A stretch of DNA of 64,000 bases from UBA7446 sp024639165 (GTDB lineage Bacteria; Bacteroidota; Bacteroidia; Flavobacteriales; Flavobacteriaceae). Made by a program: the position numbers and the translations under genes. How positions within the stretch are numbered: position 1 is the stretch's first letter; each line of letters opens with the position of its first letter. The notes under the pieces were generated by a model that saw only the letters and a list, made by a program, of their open reading frames with translations, did no database searches and was not told where the DNA came from. Where the stretch lies: contig JAHEIX010000003.1 of the NCBI GenBank assembly GCA_024639165.1, positions 1 to 64,000 of the forward strand, given 5' to 3'. This document shows, in pieces, positions 42,940-50,262 of this stretch.

Positions 42940-43827
42940 TCTAGGATGAAATTTTGAAATTGCATCTTTAAGATGTCGTTGACTCATGTGAATATACCGC
43001 TCTGTGGTCGTAATGCTCGCGTGTCCCATCATGTGTTGTACCAATTGAATGTCTGCTCCGTTTTCCACCAAATGTGTTGCGTATGAGTGTCGAAGGGTAT
43101 GCGGACTGATGTTTTTAGTAATGTTGGCCAATACTGCAGCCTTTTTAACAATGGTATAAACCATCACTCTAGTAATGGATTTGCCCCTGTTGTTTAAAAA
43201 CAAGACATCTTCAAAGCCCCTAGCCGCAGGCTTATGTCGATAAAGATTCTCATACTCCCTAACAAGTTTTATGGTGCTGTCGGCTATGGGTGCCCAGCGC
43301 ACTTTATCTCCCTTTCCTTTAACCCGTATTAGGCCTTTTTCAAAAAAGAGATCAGCACATTTGAGCTCGGTAAGTTCGCTTACACGTAATCCGCAACTGT
43401 AAAGTAATTCCAATATGCAATGATTTCGCATACCGTGTTTATTGTTTTTGTCTATGGATTGAATTAATGCATCTACTTCTTCAATGGCTAAGGTGTCTGG
43501 AAATGTTTTACGTGTTTTAGGTGTTTCAAGCAATAGTGTAGGGTTGTCTTTCCGGTACCCTTCAAGTTCTAGATACCCAAAAAAACCCTTAATCCCAGAA
43601 AGGATACGCGATTGGGTAGGAGGCTGCACCTCTTTTGAAAGCTGATAGACAAAATCCTTCAGGGTGTCCGCATCTATATTTTGGGGCTTATTGTTGTCGT
43701 CTAAGCTTTCGCAATAACGCATAAGGCGCTTTACATCAAACTGATACCCTTCGATGGTATTTTCTGATAATCCTTGTTCTAATCGCAAGAAATATCCATA
43801 GTCCTCTAAAGCTTTTTTCCATTGCAT
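42931..43827 (-). CDS. xerD: Tyrosine recombinase XerD
   Basis: XerC/D recombinases resolve chromosome dimers at dif. The 298-residue protein has the SAM-like N-terminal domain (about 1-95) and the catalytic domain with Arg in LYSCGLRVSEL, Lys in VKGKGDKVRW, HTLRHSYATH, the second His in HMMGHASITTT and the Tyr nucleophile in TTERYIHM. It stands among housekeeping genes, so it is the core enzyme and not a phage integrase. TATTTTTG (43831-43838) ends 3 nt before the ATG; the in-frame TTG at 43833 lies within it. Confidence 0.94.
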   Translation of the reverse strand: MQWKKALEDYGYFLRLEQGLSENTIEGYQFDVKRLMRYCESLDDNNKPQNIDADTLKDFVYQLSKEVQPPTQSRILSGIKGFFGYLELEGYRKDNPTLLLETPKTRKTFPDTLAIEEVDALIQSIDKNNKHGMRNHCILELLYSCGLRVSELTELKCADLFFEKGLIRVKGKGDKVRWAPIADSTIKLVREYENLYRHKPAARGFEDVLFLNNRGKSITRVMVYTIVKKAAVLANITKNISPHTLRHSYATHLVENGADIQLVQHMMGHASITTTERYIHMSQRHLKDAISKFHPRSS

Positions 43828-43830
43828 ACC

Positions 43831-43838
43831 CAAAAATA
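43831..43838 (-). promoter_or_regulatory. -7 promoter element abutting xerD
   Basis: TATTTTTG on the minus strand, 3 nt before the xerD ATG. It lies back to back with the aroQ promoter in a 55-bp divergent spacer. Confidence 0.5.
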
Positions 43839-43842
43839 CGGA

Positions 43843-43869
43843 TTGATTGACAAGAGTTTATTAGTTTTG
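43843..43869 (+). promoter_or_regulatory. Promoter of aroQ
   Basis: TTG (43843-43845), a 16-nt spacer and TAGTTTTG (43862-43869), 13 nt before the aroQ ATG. Confidence 0.5.
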
Positions 43870-43882
43870 AGCAAAATATCAT

Positions 43883-44302
43883 ATGAAGATTACCATCATT
43901 AACGGACCAAACCTCAATTTACTAGGTAAACGCGAGCCAGAAATTTATGGCACTCAAGGTTTTGAAGGATATTTAGAAGCGCTAAAAGCGCGCTATCCAA
44001 ATATGGAGATTAGTTATGTGCAATCTAATATCGAAGGGGAGTTAATAGATGCACTTCATGCCGATGGCTTTACTGCCGATGGTATTGTTCTTAACGCAGG
44101 TGCTTATACCCATACTTCTGTTGGTATCGGTGATGCCATAAAAGCCATAGCGACTCCAGTAGTGGAGGTTCATATTTCAAACACCTTTTCACGTGAAGAT
44201 TTTCGCCATACCTCTTATATTACGCCAAATGCTAAGGGATTAATTCTCGGTTTTGGTCTAGATGTGTACCGCTTGGCTATCGAAAGCTTTATCGCTAAAT
44301 AA
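43883..44302 (+). CDS. aroQ: 3-dehydroquinate dehydratase, type II
   Basis: AroQ dehydrates 3-dehydroquinate, the third step to chorismate. The 139-residue flavodoxin-like protein has INGPNLNLLGKREPEIYG at the N-terminus (with the active-site Arg and Tyr), LNAGAYTHTS, and the catalytic His in VEVHISN. The stop codon abuts the stop of the convergent SDR gene with no spacer. Confidence 0.95.
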   Translation: MKITIINGPNLNLLGKREPEIYGTQGFEGYLEALKARYPNMEISYVQSNIEGELIDALHADGFTADGIVLNAGAYTHTSVGIGDAIKAIATPVVEVHISNTFSREDFRHTSYITPNAKGLILGFGLDVYRLAIESFIAK

Positions 44303-45160
44303 TTATACTGGTCGGTGGCGATTTCCTTTTAACAGCGACCTGTGAATAAACCAATCCACTAACTTATCTGGCAAGTAGTTAGCTACAATTTTAAATATAA
44401 ACGCATTCTTGTGAACGATATATCTTGTCTTAGGATGTTTTTTGGTAATACACTTTAGGATAACAGTTGACGTTCGCGTAACAGGCAGGGCGTTCTTTTC
44501 CGTATTCTCAATCATTTGATTGGACTTTTGTAAAATGTCATTATAGTCTGTATCAGCAAATGGTTTCATGCTGTTTAGGTTCTTGCCCCAAATCTTTGTT
44601 TTGATGGGCCCGGGTTCTATGGCCATCACTTTGATGCCGTAGCGCCGCAACTCTCTTCGGTAAACATCGGTCATGCTTTCCAAGGCGTGTTTTGAAATTG
44701 AATAAACCCCGTTGAAAGGAGCGTTGAATAGTCCAGAAATAGAACTGATGTTGATGATTCTACCAGGTGCTCCCTTAAAATCGGGTGCTGCACCAAGTAG
44801 GGGTAAGAACGTATTGGTAATGCGCCGTACAGACTTTAGGTTTACATCCATCTGCTTTTCGAAATCTGTTTCGCTGACAAATTGTAAGGGCCCTGGTACT
44901 GCTATGCCCGCATTGTTGATAAGCGCATCTATGCGGTCGCATGAATCAAAAACAATCTTAGCAGCTTCGGTTACTGCCTCTTGATCTTGTACGTCAAAAA
45001 TAAGAGGGGTAAAGCCTTTGGGGTATGCTTCGGTAAGTGATTTAGCATCTGCCTCTTTGCGTACGCTTCCATAAATATGATACCCTTTATGGTGCAATAG
45101 TCGGAGGGCATCACGCCCAATTCCAGATGAAACCCCTGTAATGACAATATTTTTTTTCAT
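44303..45160 (-). CDS. Short-chain dehydrogenase/reductase
   Basis: The 285-residue SDR has the NAD(P)-binding TGVSSGIG, the NNAG motif in LINNAGIAVPGP, the catalytic Ser near INISSISGLF and Tyr-x3-Lys in YSISK. The C-terminal extension (about 230-285) is basic and resembles SDRs acting on lipids or retinol-like substrates; the true substrate is unknown. The start codon is only about 15 nt after the terminator of lpdA. A TAAATTAG box (45166-45173) ends 5 nt before the ATG. Confidence 0.88.
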   Translation of the reverse strand: MKKNIVITGVSSGIGRDALRLLHHKGYHIYGSVRKEADAKSLTEAYPKGFTPLIFDVQDQEAVTEAAKIVFDSCDRIDALINNAGIAVPGPLQFVSETDFEKQMDVNLKSVRRITNTFLPLLGAAPDFKGAPGRIINISSISGLFNAPFNGVYSISKHALESMTDVYRRELRRYGIKVMAIEPGPIKTKIWGKNLNSMKPFADTDYNDILQKSNQMIENTEKNALPVTRTSTVILKCITKKHPKTRYIVHKNAFIFKIVANYLPDKLVDWFIHRSLLKGNRHRPV

Positions 45161-45174
45161 TAGCTCTAATTTAT

Positions 45175-45202
45175 AAAAAAAGCAGCCGTTAGGCTGCTTT
45201 TG
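45175..45202 (-). terminator. Intrinsic terminator of lpdA (symmetric)
   Basis: A strong stem AAAAGCAGCC / GGCTGCTTTT with loop GTTA is followed on the minus strand by a T-run reaching about 45174. It ends the lpdA transcript just before the SDR gene. The flanking A and T runs would also let it act in the other direction. Confidence 0.9.
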
Positions 45203-45209
45203 ATTTTTT

Positions 45210-46601
45210 CTAGAGGTGAATTACCTCATCGTAGGCATCTGCGACAGCCTCCATCATGGCCTCACTCATGGTTGGGTGCGGGTGCACCGCCTTCAAGACT
45301 TCATGCCCCGTCGTTTCTAGTTTTCTTCCCAATACCGCTTCGGCTATCATATCGGTCACCCCAGCTCCAATCATGTGGCATCCTAACCATTCGCCATATT
45401 TAGCATCAAAAATAACCTTGATAAATCCATCGGGTGTGCCACTTGCTTGGGCTTTTCCAGAAGCAGAGAAAGGAAATTTCCCTACTTTAATATCTAGCCC
45501 TTGCTCTTTGGCTTGGGCTTCGGTTAGCCCTACAGACGCAATCTCTGGACTGCTGTATGTACAACCTGGAATGTTGCCGTAATCTAAGGGCTCAACGTGT
45601 TGACCGGCAATTTTTTCTACACATAAGATTCCTTCTGCCGAGGCAACATGTGCCAACGCCTGTCCTGCAGTAATATCACCAATGGCATAATAACCAGGAA
45701 TATTGGTTTGATAAAAATCGTTCACTAAAATTTTATCTCTGTCAGTAGCAATACCAACGGATTCTAGACCAATATTTTCAATGTTTGTTTTGATACCTAC
45801 TGCAGAAAGAACTACATCTGCTTCAATTACTTCTTCGCCTTTTTTGGTTTTAACCGTTGCTTTGACACCCTTGCCGCTTGTGTCAACTGAAGTGACTTCG
45901 GCGCTTGTCATAACCTTAATCCCGCTCTTTTTAAACGAACGCTCCATTTGTTTTGAAATTTCCTCATCCTCAACAGGAACGATACGTGGTTGGAATTCAA
46001 TTAGGGTAACTTCTGTTCCCATGGCGTTGTAGAAATAAGCAAATTCTACACCTATGGCACCAGATCCTACAACGATAAGTTTTTGGGGTTGTTTTTCAAG
46101 TGTCATGGCTTTTCGATATCCAATAACCTTTTCACCGTCTTGTGGAAGACTCGGCAATTCACGTGAGCGTGCACCTGTGGCAATGATGATGTTTTGAGCA
46201 GCTAATTCTTGCTCGCTACCATCCTCAGCTTTTACGTGTATTTTCTTGCCCGGAAGTAAGGAGCCGTAACCCATGATGACATCAATCTTGTTTTTCTTTA
46301 ATAAAAACTGAACGCCCTTGCTCATGGTATCCGCAACAGATCTACTGCGGTTGACTACTGCATCAAAATCTTTGTCGTATTCTTTTACTTTTAGTCCGTA
46401 ATCTTCGGCATGCTGTAGGTATTCAAAAACTTGCGCAGATTTGATAAGCGCTTTGGTAGGAATGCAGCCCCAGTTAAGACATACGCCTCCAAGACTTTCT
46501 TTTTCAACGATTGCTGTTTTAAGGCCTAATTGCGAAGCGCGGATTGCTGTTACATATCCTCCGGGTCCACTTCCTAAAACAATGATGTCGTATTTGCTCA
46601 T
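45210..46601 (-). CDS. lpdA: Dihydrolipoyl dehydrogenase
   Basis: This is the E3 flavoprotein of pyruvate and 2-oxoglutarate dehydrogenase complexes. The 463-residue protein has the FAD site GSGPGGYVTAIRA, the redox-active disulfide GGVCLNWGCIPTKAL, the NAD site GSGAIGVEFA and the C-terminal His-Glu pair in HPHPTMSEAM. ATG at 46601 fits the family start. A -7 box TATTTTTG lies at 46617-46624. It is a single gene: no E1 or E2 genes are adjacent. Confidence 0.96.
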   Translation of the reverse strand: MSKYDIIVLGSGPGGYVTAIRASQLGLKTAIVEKESLGGVCLNWGCIPTKALIKSAQVFEYLQHAEDYGLKVKEYDKDFDAVVNRSRSVADTMSKGVQFLLKKNKIDVIMGYGSLLPGKKIHVKAEDGSEQELAAQNIIIATGARSRELPSLPQDGEKVIGYRKAMTLEKQPQKLIVVGSGAIGVEFAYFYNAMGTEVTLIEFQPRIVPVEDEEISKQMERSFKKSGIKVMTSAEVTSVDTSGKGVKATVKTKKGEEVIEADVVLSAVGIKTNIENIGLESVGIATDRDKILVNDFYQTNIPGYYAIGDITAGQALAHVASAEGILCVEKIAGQHVEPLDYGNIPGCTYSSPEIASVGLTEAQAKEQGLDIKVGKFPFSASGKAQASGTPDGFIKVIFDAKYGEWLGCHMIGAGVTDMIAEAVLGRKLETTGHEVLKAVHPHPTMSEAMMEAVADAYDEVIHL

Positions 46602-46616
46602 ATGGTAAAGTTTGCG

Positions 46617-46624
46617 CAAAAATA
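46617..46624 (-). promoter_or_regulatory. -7 promoter element of lpdA
   Basis: TATTTTTG on the minus strand, 15 nt before the lpdA ATG, in the 35-bp gap after msrB. No -33 TTTG is visible. Confidence 0.5.
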
Positions 46625-46636
46625 CGAAACAGATGG

Positions 46637-47137
46637 CTATTCTTTGCCTTTGTTTTCAGATTTAAAATCGATAGATACTGAATTTACGCAATACCGCAGC
46701 CCAGTTCCTGTTGGCCCATCGTTAAAAACGTGACCAAGATGTCCGTCACAACTGTTACAGATGATTTCAGTTCGTACCATGCCATGGGTGGTGTCCTTTT
46801 CATACCTTATTTTCCCTTCAATGGCTGAATCAAAACTAGGCCATCCGCAATCGCTCTTAAACTTTGAGCTACTGGCAAAAAGAGGTTCTTTACAGGCATA
46901 ACAGCTATAGGTGCCTTCTTCAAAGTGTAGGTTGTATTCGCCTGTATGCGGGTATTCTGTTCCCTTTTGGCGTAATATTCTAAAGGCTTCGGGATTTAGT
47001 TTGTCTTTCCAGTATGCGTCTGTTTTTTTCATGTCTTGAGCGGTTTCTGTTCTTTTCTCTTTTGTAGGTTCTTGTGCACAGGCCTGTAGGCTTAAAAAGA
47101 GGCACAAAAATATGAGGGGGTACGTTAGTGTTTTCAT
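46637..47137 (-). CDS. msrB: Peptide-methionine (R)-S-oxide reductase MsrB, lipoprotein form
   Basis: MsrB repairs methionine-R-sulfoxide. The 166-residue protein has a lipoprotein signal (lipobox SLQAC, Cys at about 20), so it acts in the envelope, followed by a complete MsrB domain. This has zinc-binding CYAC and CNSC pairs, CGWPSF, GHLGHVFNDGP and the catalytic RYCVNSVSI. It overlaps the upstream hydrolase gene by 4 bp (ATGA). Confidence 0.94.
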   Translation of the reverse strand: MKTLTYPLIFLCLFLSLQACAQEPTKEKRTETAQDMKKTDAYWKDKLNPEAFRILRQKGTEYPHTGEYNLHFEEGTYSCYACKEPLFASSSKFKSDCGWPSFDSAIEGKIRYEKDTTHGMVRTEIICNSCDGHLGHVFNDGPTGTGLRYCVNSVSIDFKSENKGKE

Positions 47138-47997
47138 GATGCTTGAATAAATGATACTATTTTTTGGATAACGTTCTGGTCACGTAGAATCCTACGATGT
47201 CCAAGTCCTTTGGTTATCATTAGAGAGGCGTTTGGATGCTGATCGTGTATGCTTTTGGCACAACTTACGTCAATATCTTGATCATCTTCATCGTGAATAA
47301 TCAGTGTTGGTATGTGTTGATTTCGCACCACATGACTCGCATCATATTCGTTGATGTTGATGTTGTATTTTTCTTCAAAATAGGCCTTCATACGTTTGGA
47401 TGTTTTGGGCTTTAAGCCCACAGACATGATGAAATTATCAAAAATCGTGCGCATTTGGTCTCCAGAACCAATCGTGATGATTTTTTTAACATGTATATCT
47501 CCTTCACAATACTTTAATATAGCCATGCTACCAAGTGAGTGCCCAATGTAAATATCAAATGGGCCATAGCGATTGTTTAGGGATTTTATGGCAGCTCCCC
47601 ATTGCAGCATATTGGTGATTTTGCCAGTGGATTTTCCATGTGCGGGCGCATCAAAAGAAATTACATGATAGCCGTTTTTGTGCAGGCTTTCAGCGATTGC
47701 ATAGAGTTGTGTGCCCCTTCCGCTCCAGCCATGGGCAAGAAGTACCTTTTTCCCTTTATTTTTCCACTCAAAACTCCTAATGGTTTCGTTTATTTCTTGA
47801 ATTTTAATCCCTTCAGACTGGCAGTGTTTTAAAGCTTTTCGTTCTTTTTCGGGCAATTTAAACTTGAGGGGTTTTGAGAATATATGTGCTGCAACACGCA
47901 TACCCAGTTCAGGCGACAAACCCTCAATTAACCTGAGGAACTGCTTAAGCCAGCTGGGTACGGCAATACCTTGCTTGTGCTTTTTTTTCTTATTCAT
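47134..47997 (-). CDS. Alpha/beta hydrolase
   Basis: The 287-residue protein has an alpha/beta-hydrolase core: oxyanion HGWSGRG, FDAPAHGKS, nucleophile elbow GHSLGS, acidic residue in IHDEDDQDI and His in GLGHRRIL. A basic N-terminus (KKKKHK) and a 70-residue helical lead come before the core. There is no signal peptide, so it is cytoplasmic; the substrate is unknown. It is translationally coupled to msrB. A -7 box TAAGTTTG (48002-48009) ends 4 nt before the ATG. Confidence 0.87.
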   Translation of the reverse strand: MNKKKKHKQGIAVPSWLKQFLRLIEGLSPELGMRVAAHIFSKPLKFKLPEKERKALKHCQSEGIKIQEINETIRSFEWKNKGKKVLLAHGWSGRGTQLYAIAESLHKNGYHVISFDAPAHGKSTGKITNMLQWGAAIKSLNNRYGPFDIYIGHSLGSMAILKYCEGDIHVKKIITIGSGDQMRTIFDNFIMSVGLKPKTSKRMKAYFEEKYNININEYDASHVVRNQHIPTLIIHDEDDQDIDVSCAKSIHDQHPNASLMITKGLGHRRILRDQNVIQKIVSFIQAS

Positions 47998-48001
47998 TAC
48001 A

Positions 48002-48009
48002 CAAACTTA
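48002..48009 (-). promoter_or_regulatory. -7 promoter element abutting the hydrolase-msrB unit
   Basis: TAAGTTTG on the minus strand, 4 nt before the ATG at 47997. It implies a leaderless or nearly leaderless mRNA. Confidence 0.45.
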
Positions 48010-48065
48010 AGCTTATCTTTTTTTATGTCTTGAAACATTTTTGTTTATTTGAGAAAACAAAACAC

Positions 48066-49388
48066 ATGCCATTACACAAAAAGGGGGACAAACGTCTTTT
48101 ACGCGCTTGGGCCTCGTACGATTGGGCAAATTCCGTTTATTTCCTTGTTATTTCTTCGGCTATTTTCCCACTCTATTATGGATATATATGTGCTGATGAG
48201 ACACATTTAGAAGTCTTTGGCATGTCGTTTAAAAACACAGCTCTTATAAGTTATGTAACGGCCCTTGCCTTTATGTTTATTGCCGTTTGGTCTCCCATTC
48301 TCTCTGGTATTGCTGATTATATGGGCAACAAGAAACGTTTTATGCAGTTTTATTGTTACTTGGGTTCAGCTGCCTGTGTTGGTTTGTATTGGTTCGAAAT
48401 TGACAACCTTTACTGGGGATTGCTGTTTTATTTTTTGGCACTTGTTGGGGCTTGGTCTAGTTTGGTTTTTTACAACTCTTACCTACCTGATATTGCCTAT
48501 CCAGAACAGCATAACAAAATTAGTGCACGTGGCTTTGCATTGGGATATGTGGGTAGCGTATTGTTACTGCTAGTAAACCTCTTTATGGTGCTAAAGCCAG
48601 AGTGGTTTGATATTCCTGGTGAAGGGGGTACAGCTTCACTAACCGCCATGCGTTATTCATTTGTTATGGTGGGTATATGGTGGTTTGGATTTAGTCATAT
48701 CGCCTTCTATCACTTGCCACGCGGTTTTAAAGACAAGGTATATACCAAAGACATTTTTTTTAATGGCTATCGTGAGCTCAAAATTGTTTGGAATAGCCTT
48801 CGCAACCTTACCCAGTTAAAACGTTATTTGGGTGCCTTTTTTGTTTTTAGCATGGCCTTACAAACCGTCATGATCGTAGCTGCATATTTTGGCGAACAAG
48901 AAATCGCTTGGTCCGGTCAAGAGAAAACAATGGGGCTCATCATCAGTATTTTACTAATTCAAATCATTGCCATTTTCGGCGCACTGCTTTCTTCTAGACT
49001 TGCCAACAAATGGGGCAATATCAAAACGCTCATACTGCTAAATGGCATATGGGTAGTCCTTTGTATAAGTGCTTATTTTATCTACGAACCCATTGAGTTT
49101 TATTTCGTTGCTGCCTGTGTAGGACTTTGTATGGGTGGCATACAGTCTGTCGCACGCTCAACCTATTCGCAATTGATACCTGAAACCCTTGACACCACTT
49201 CATATTTTAGTTTTTATGACGTAGCCGAAAAAGTGGGTATTGTTATTGGTATGTTGATGTATGGCACTATAGACCAAATAACAGGGAGCATGCGAAATGC
49301 TATTTTGTTTTTTGTGCTGTTTTTCTTTCTTGGGGGCGTATTGTTAATCCGCTTACACCACAAGAATAAATCCCTTACTCCAGGCTAG
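48066..49388 (+). CDS. MFS permease, UMF1/Atg22-like
   Basis: The 440-residue protein has about 12 membrane spans. It begins with LLRAWASYDWANSVYFLVI, the typical opening of the UMF1 (unknown major facilitator) family related to vacuolar Atg22; a later GGIQSVARSTYSQLIP segment is also characteristic. In bacteria the substrate is unknown; yeast Atg22 exports amino acids. ATG at 48066 is favoured over TTG at 48030. The stop overlaps the convergent DUF2807 gene by 4 bp. Confidence 0.85.
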   Translation: MPLHKKGDKRLLRAWASYDWANSVYFLVISSAIFPLYYGYICADETHLEVFGMSFKNTALISYVTALAFMFIAVWSPILSGIADYMGNKKRFMQFYCYLGSAACVGLYWFEIDNLYWGLLFYFLALVGAWSSLVFYNSYLPDIAYPEQHNKISARGFALGYVGSVLLLLVNLFMVLKPEWFDIPGEGGTASLTAMRYSFVMVGIWWFGFSHIAFYHLPRGFKDKVYTKDIFFNGYRELKIVWNSLRNLTQLKRYLGAFFVFSMALQTVMIVAAYFGEQEIAWSGQEKTMGLIISILLIQIIAIFGALLSSRLANKWGNIKTLILLNGIWVVLCISAYFIYEPIEFYFVAACVGLCMGGIQSVARSTYSQLIPETLDTTSYFSFYDVAEKVGIVIGMLMYGTIDQITGSMRNAILFFVLFFFLGGVLLIRLHHKNKSLTPG

Positions 49389-50113
49389 TATTTACTGACC
49401 TCGCCTGAGCCAACATTTTTTTTGTTTACAGTACCAACATCTTTATTTACCATCACATCACCAGAACCTACGATTTTAACTGTTAGCAGGTTTTTTGCAT
49501 GGATTTTAATATCTCCAGACCCCGTTATATTAGCTGTTGCTTGAGTTGCATTAAGCTGTGAGGCATTAACATCGCCCGATCCTGTTACTACGGCATCAAA
49601 TTCAGCTGCCTTCCCACTAAGTTCAATATCGCCAGAACCTGAAATAGCAGCCTTAATCGCTGTTGCATCTGCAGCCACTTTCATGTCGCCAGAGCCGTTG
49701 ACACTAAATTTTAGCTTTTCTGCTTTTAAGGTCAAATTCCCAGTAACTTCTCCTGAGCCGTTAAGTGAAATTTTAGTCACTTCTTCAACAGGTACTTCAA
49801 CCTGAATCCCTTTTTTCCAAGAAGGTTTTAAGTTAAAGTGGTCTTTGGTTTTGATGCGTAATTTGCCATTAGTATTCGTTACTTCAATATATTCTAGGAT
49901 ATTATCTTCTGCGGTTAGCTTGATACTTCCTTCGCTTCCTTCGACGAGTAGGATATTCATGCTGCCATGAACACTTAAAGCATCATATGCGTCAACGGAA
50001 CGGGTTTCGGTTGTTACCTTTCCGCTTCCTTTAATCGTTTTATTCCACTGTGCATTCGTACAGCTAATAAAAAACAGGAGTAGTGAACTTAAAAGTAGGT
50101 GTGTTGTTTTCAT
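49385..50113 (-). CDS. DUF2807 (head GIN domain) lipoprotein
   Basis: The 242-residue protein has a lipobox FISC (Cys at about 18). The mature part holds eight repeats centred on a GSG tripeptide (KGSGKV, NGSGEV, NGSGDM, SGSGDI, TGSGDV, TGSGDI, VGSGDV, VGSGEV) spaced roughly 15-20 residues from the second onwards, consistent with a right-handed beta-solenoid. It matches DUF2807, called a putative autotransporter-adhesin head domain; its function is unproven. It is divergent from lon across 149 bp. Confidence 0.85.
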   Translation of the reverse strand: MKTTHLLLSSLLLFFISCTNAQWNKTIKGSGKVTTETRSVDAYDALSVHGSMNILLVEGSEGSIKLTAEDNILEYIEVTNTNGKLRIKTKDHFNLKPSWKKGIQVEVPVEEVTKISLNGSGEVTGNLTLKAEKLKFSVNGSGDMKVAADATAIKAAISGSGDIELSGKAAEFDAVVTGSGDVNASQLNATQATANITGSGDIKIHAKNLLTVKIVGSGDVMVNKDVGTVNKKNVGSGEVSKY

Positions 50114-50209
50114 GATTTTCTTGGGTTTTGAATATTAATAACGACTTTTGAGGCAAAATGTTACAATGGCACAGAGTTTGAATTTAATAAAGTAACATAT
50201 TTAACCCGC

Positions 50210-50217
50210 TATTTTTG
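50210..50217 (+). promoter_or_regulatory. -7 promoter element of lon
   Basis: TATTTTTG lies 45 nt before the lon ATG. No -33 TTTG is correctly placed (the nearest is 29 nt away). No CIRCE element is present. Confidence 0.4.
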
Positions 50218-50262
50218 GGGTTTTTGATTAAAAATCGGACAAAATGGCACTCACATATTTTT

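Noticed and set aside
42931..43827. Tyrosine recombinase as a sign of an integrated element
   Set aside because: Length, motifs and housekeeping neighbours fit core XerD. No attachment-site repeats or cargo genes are present.
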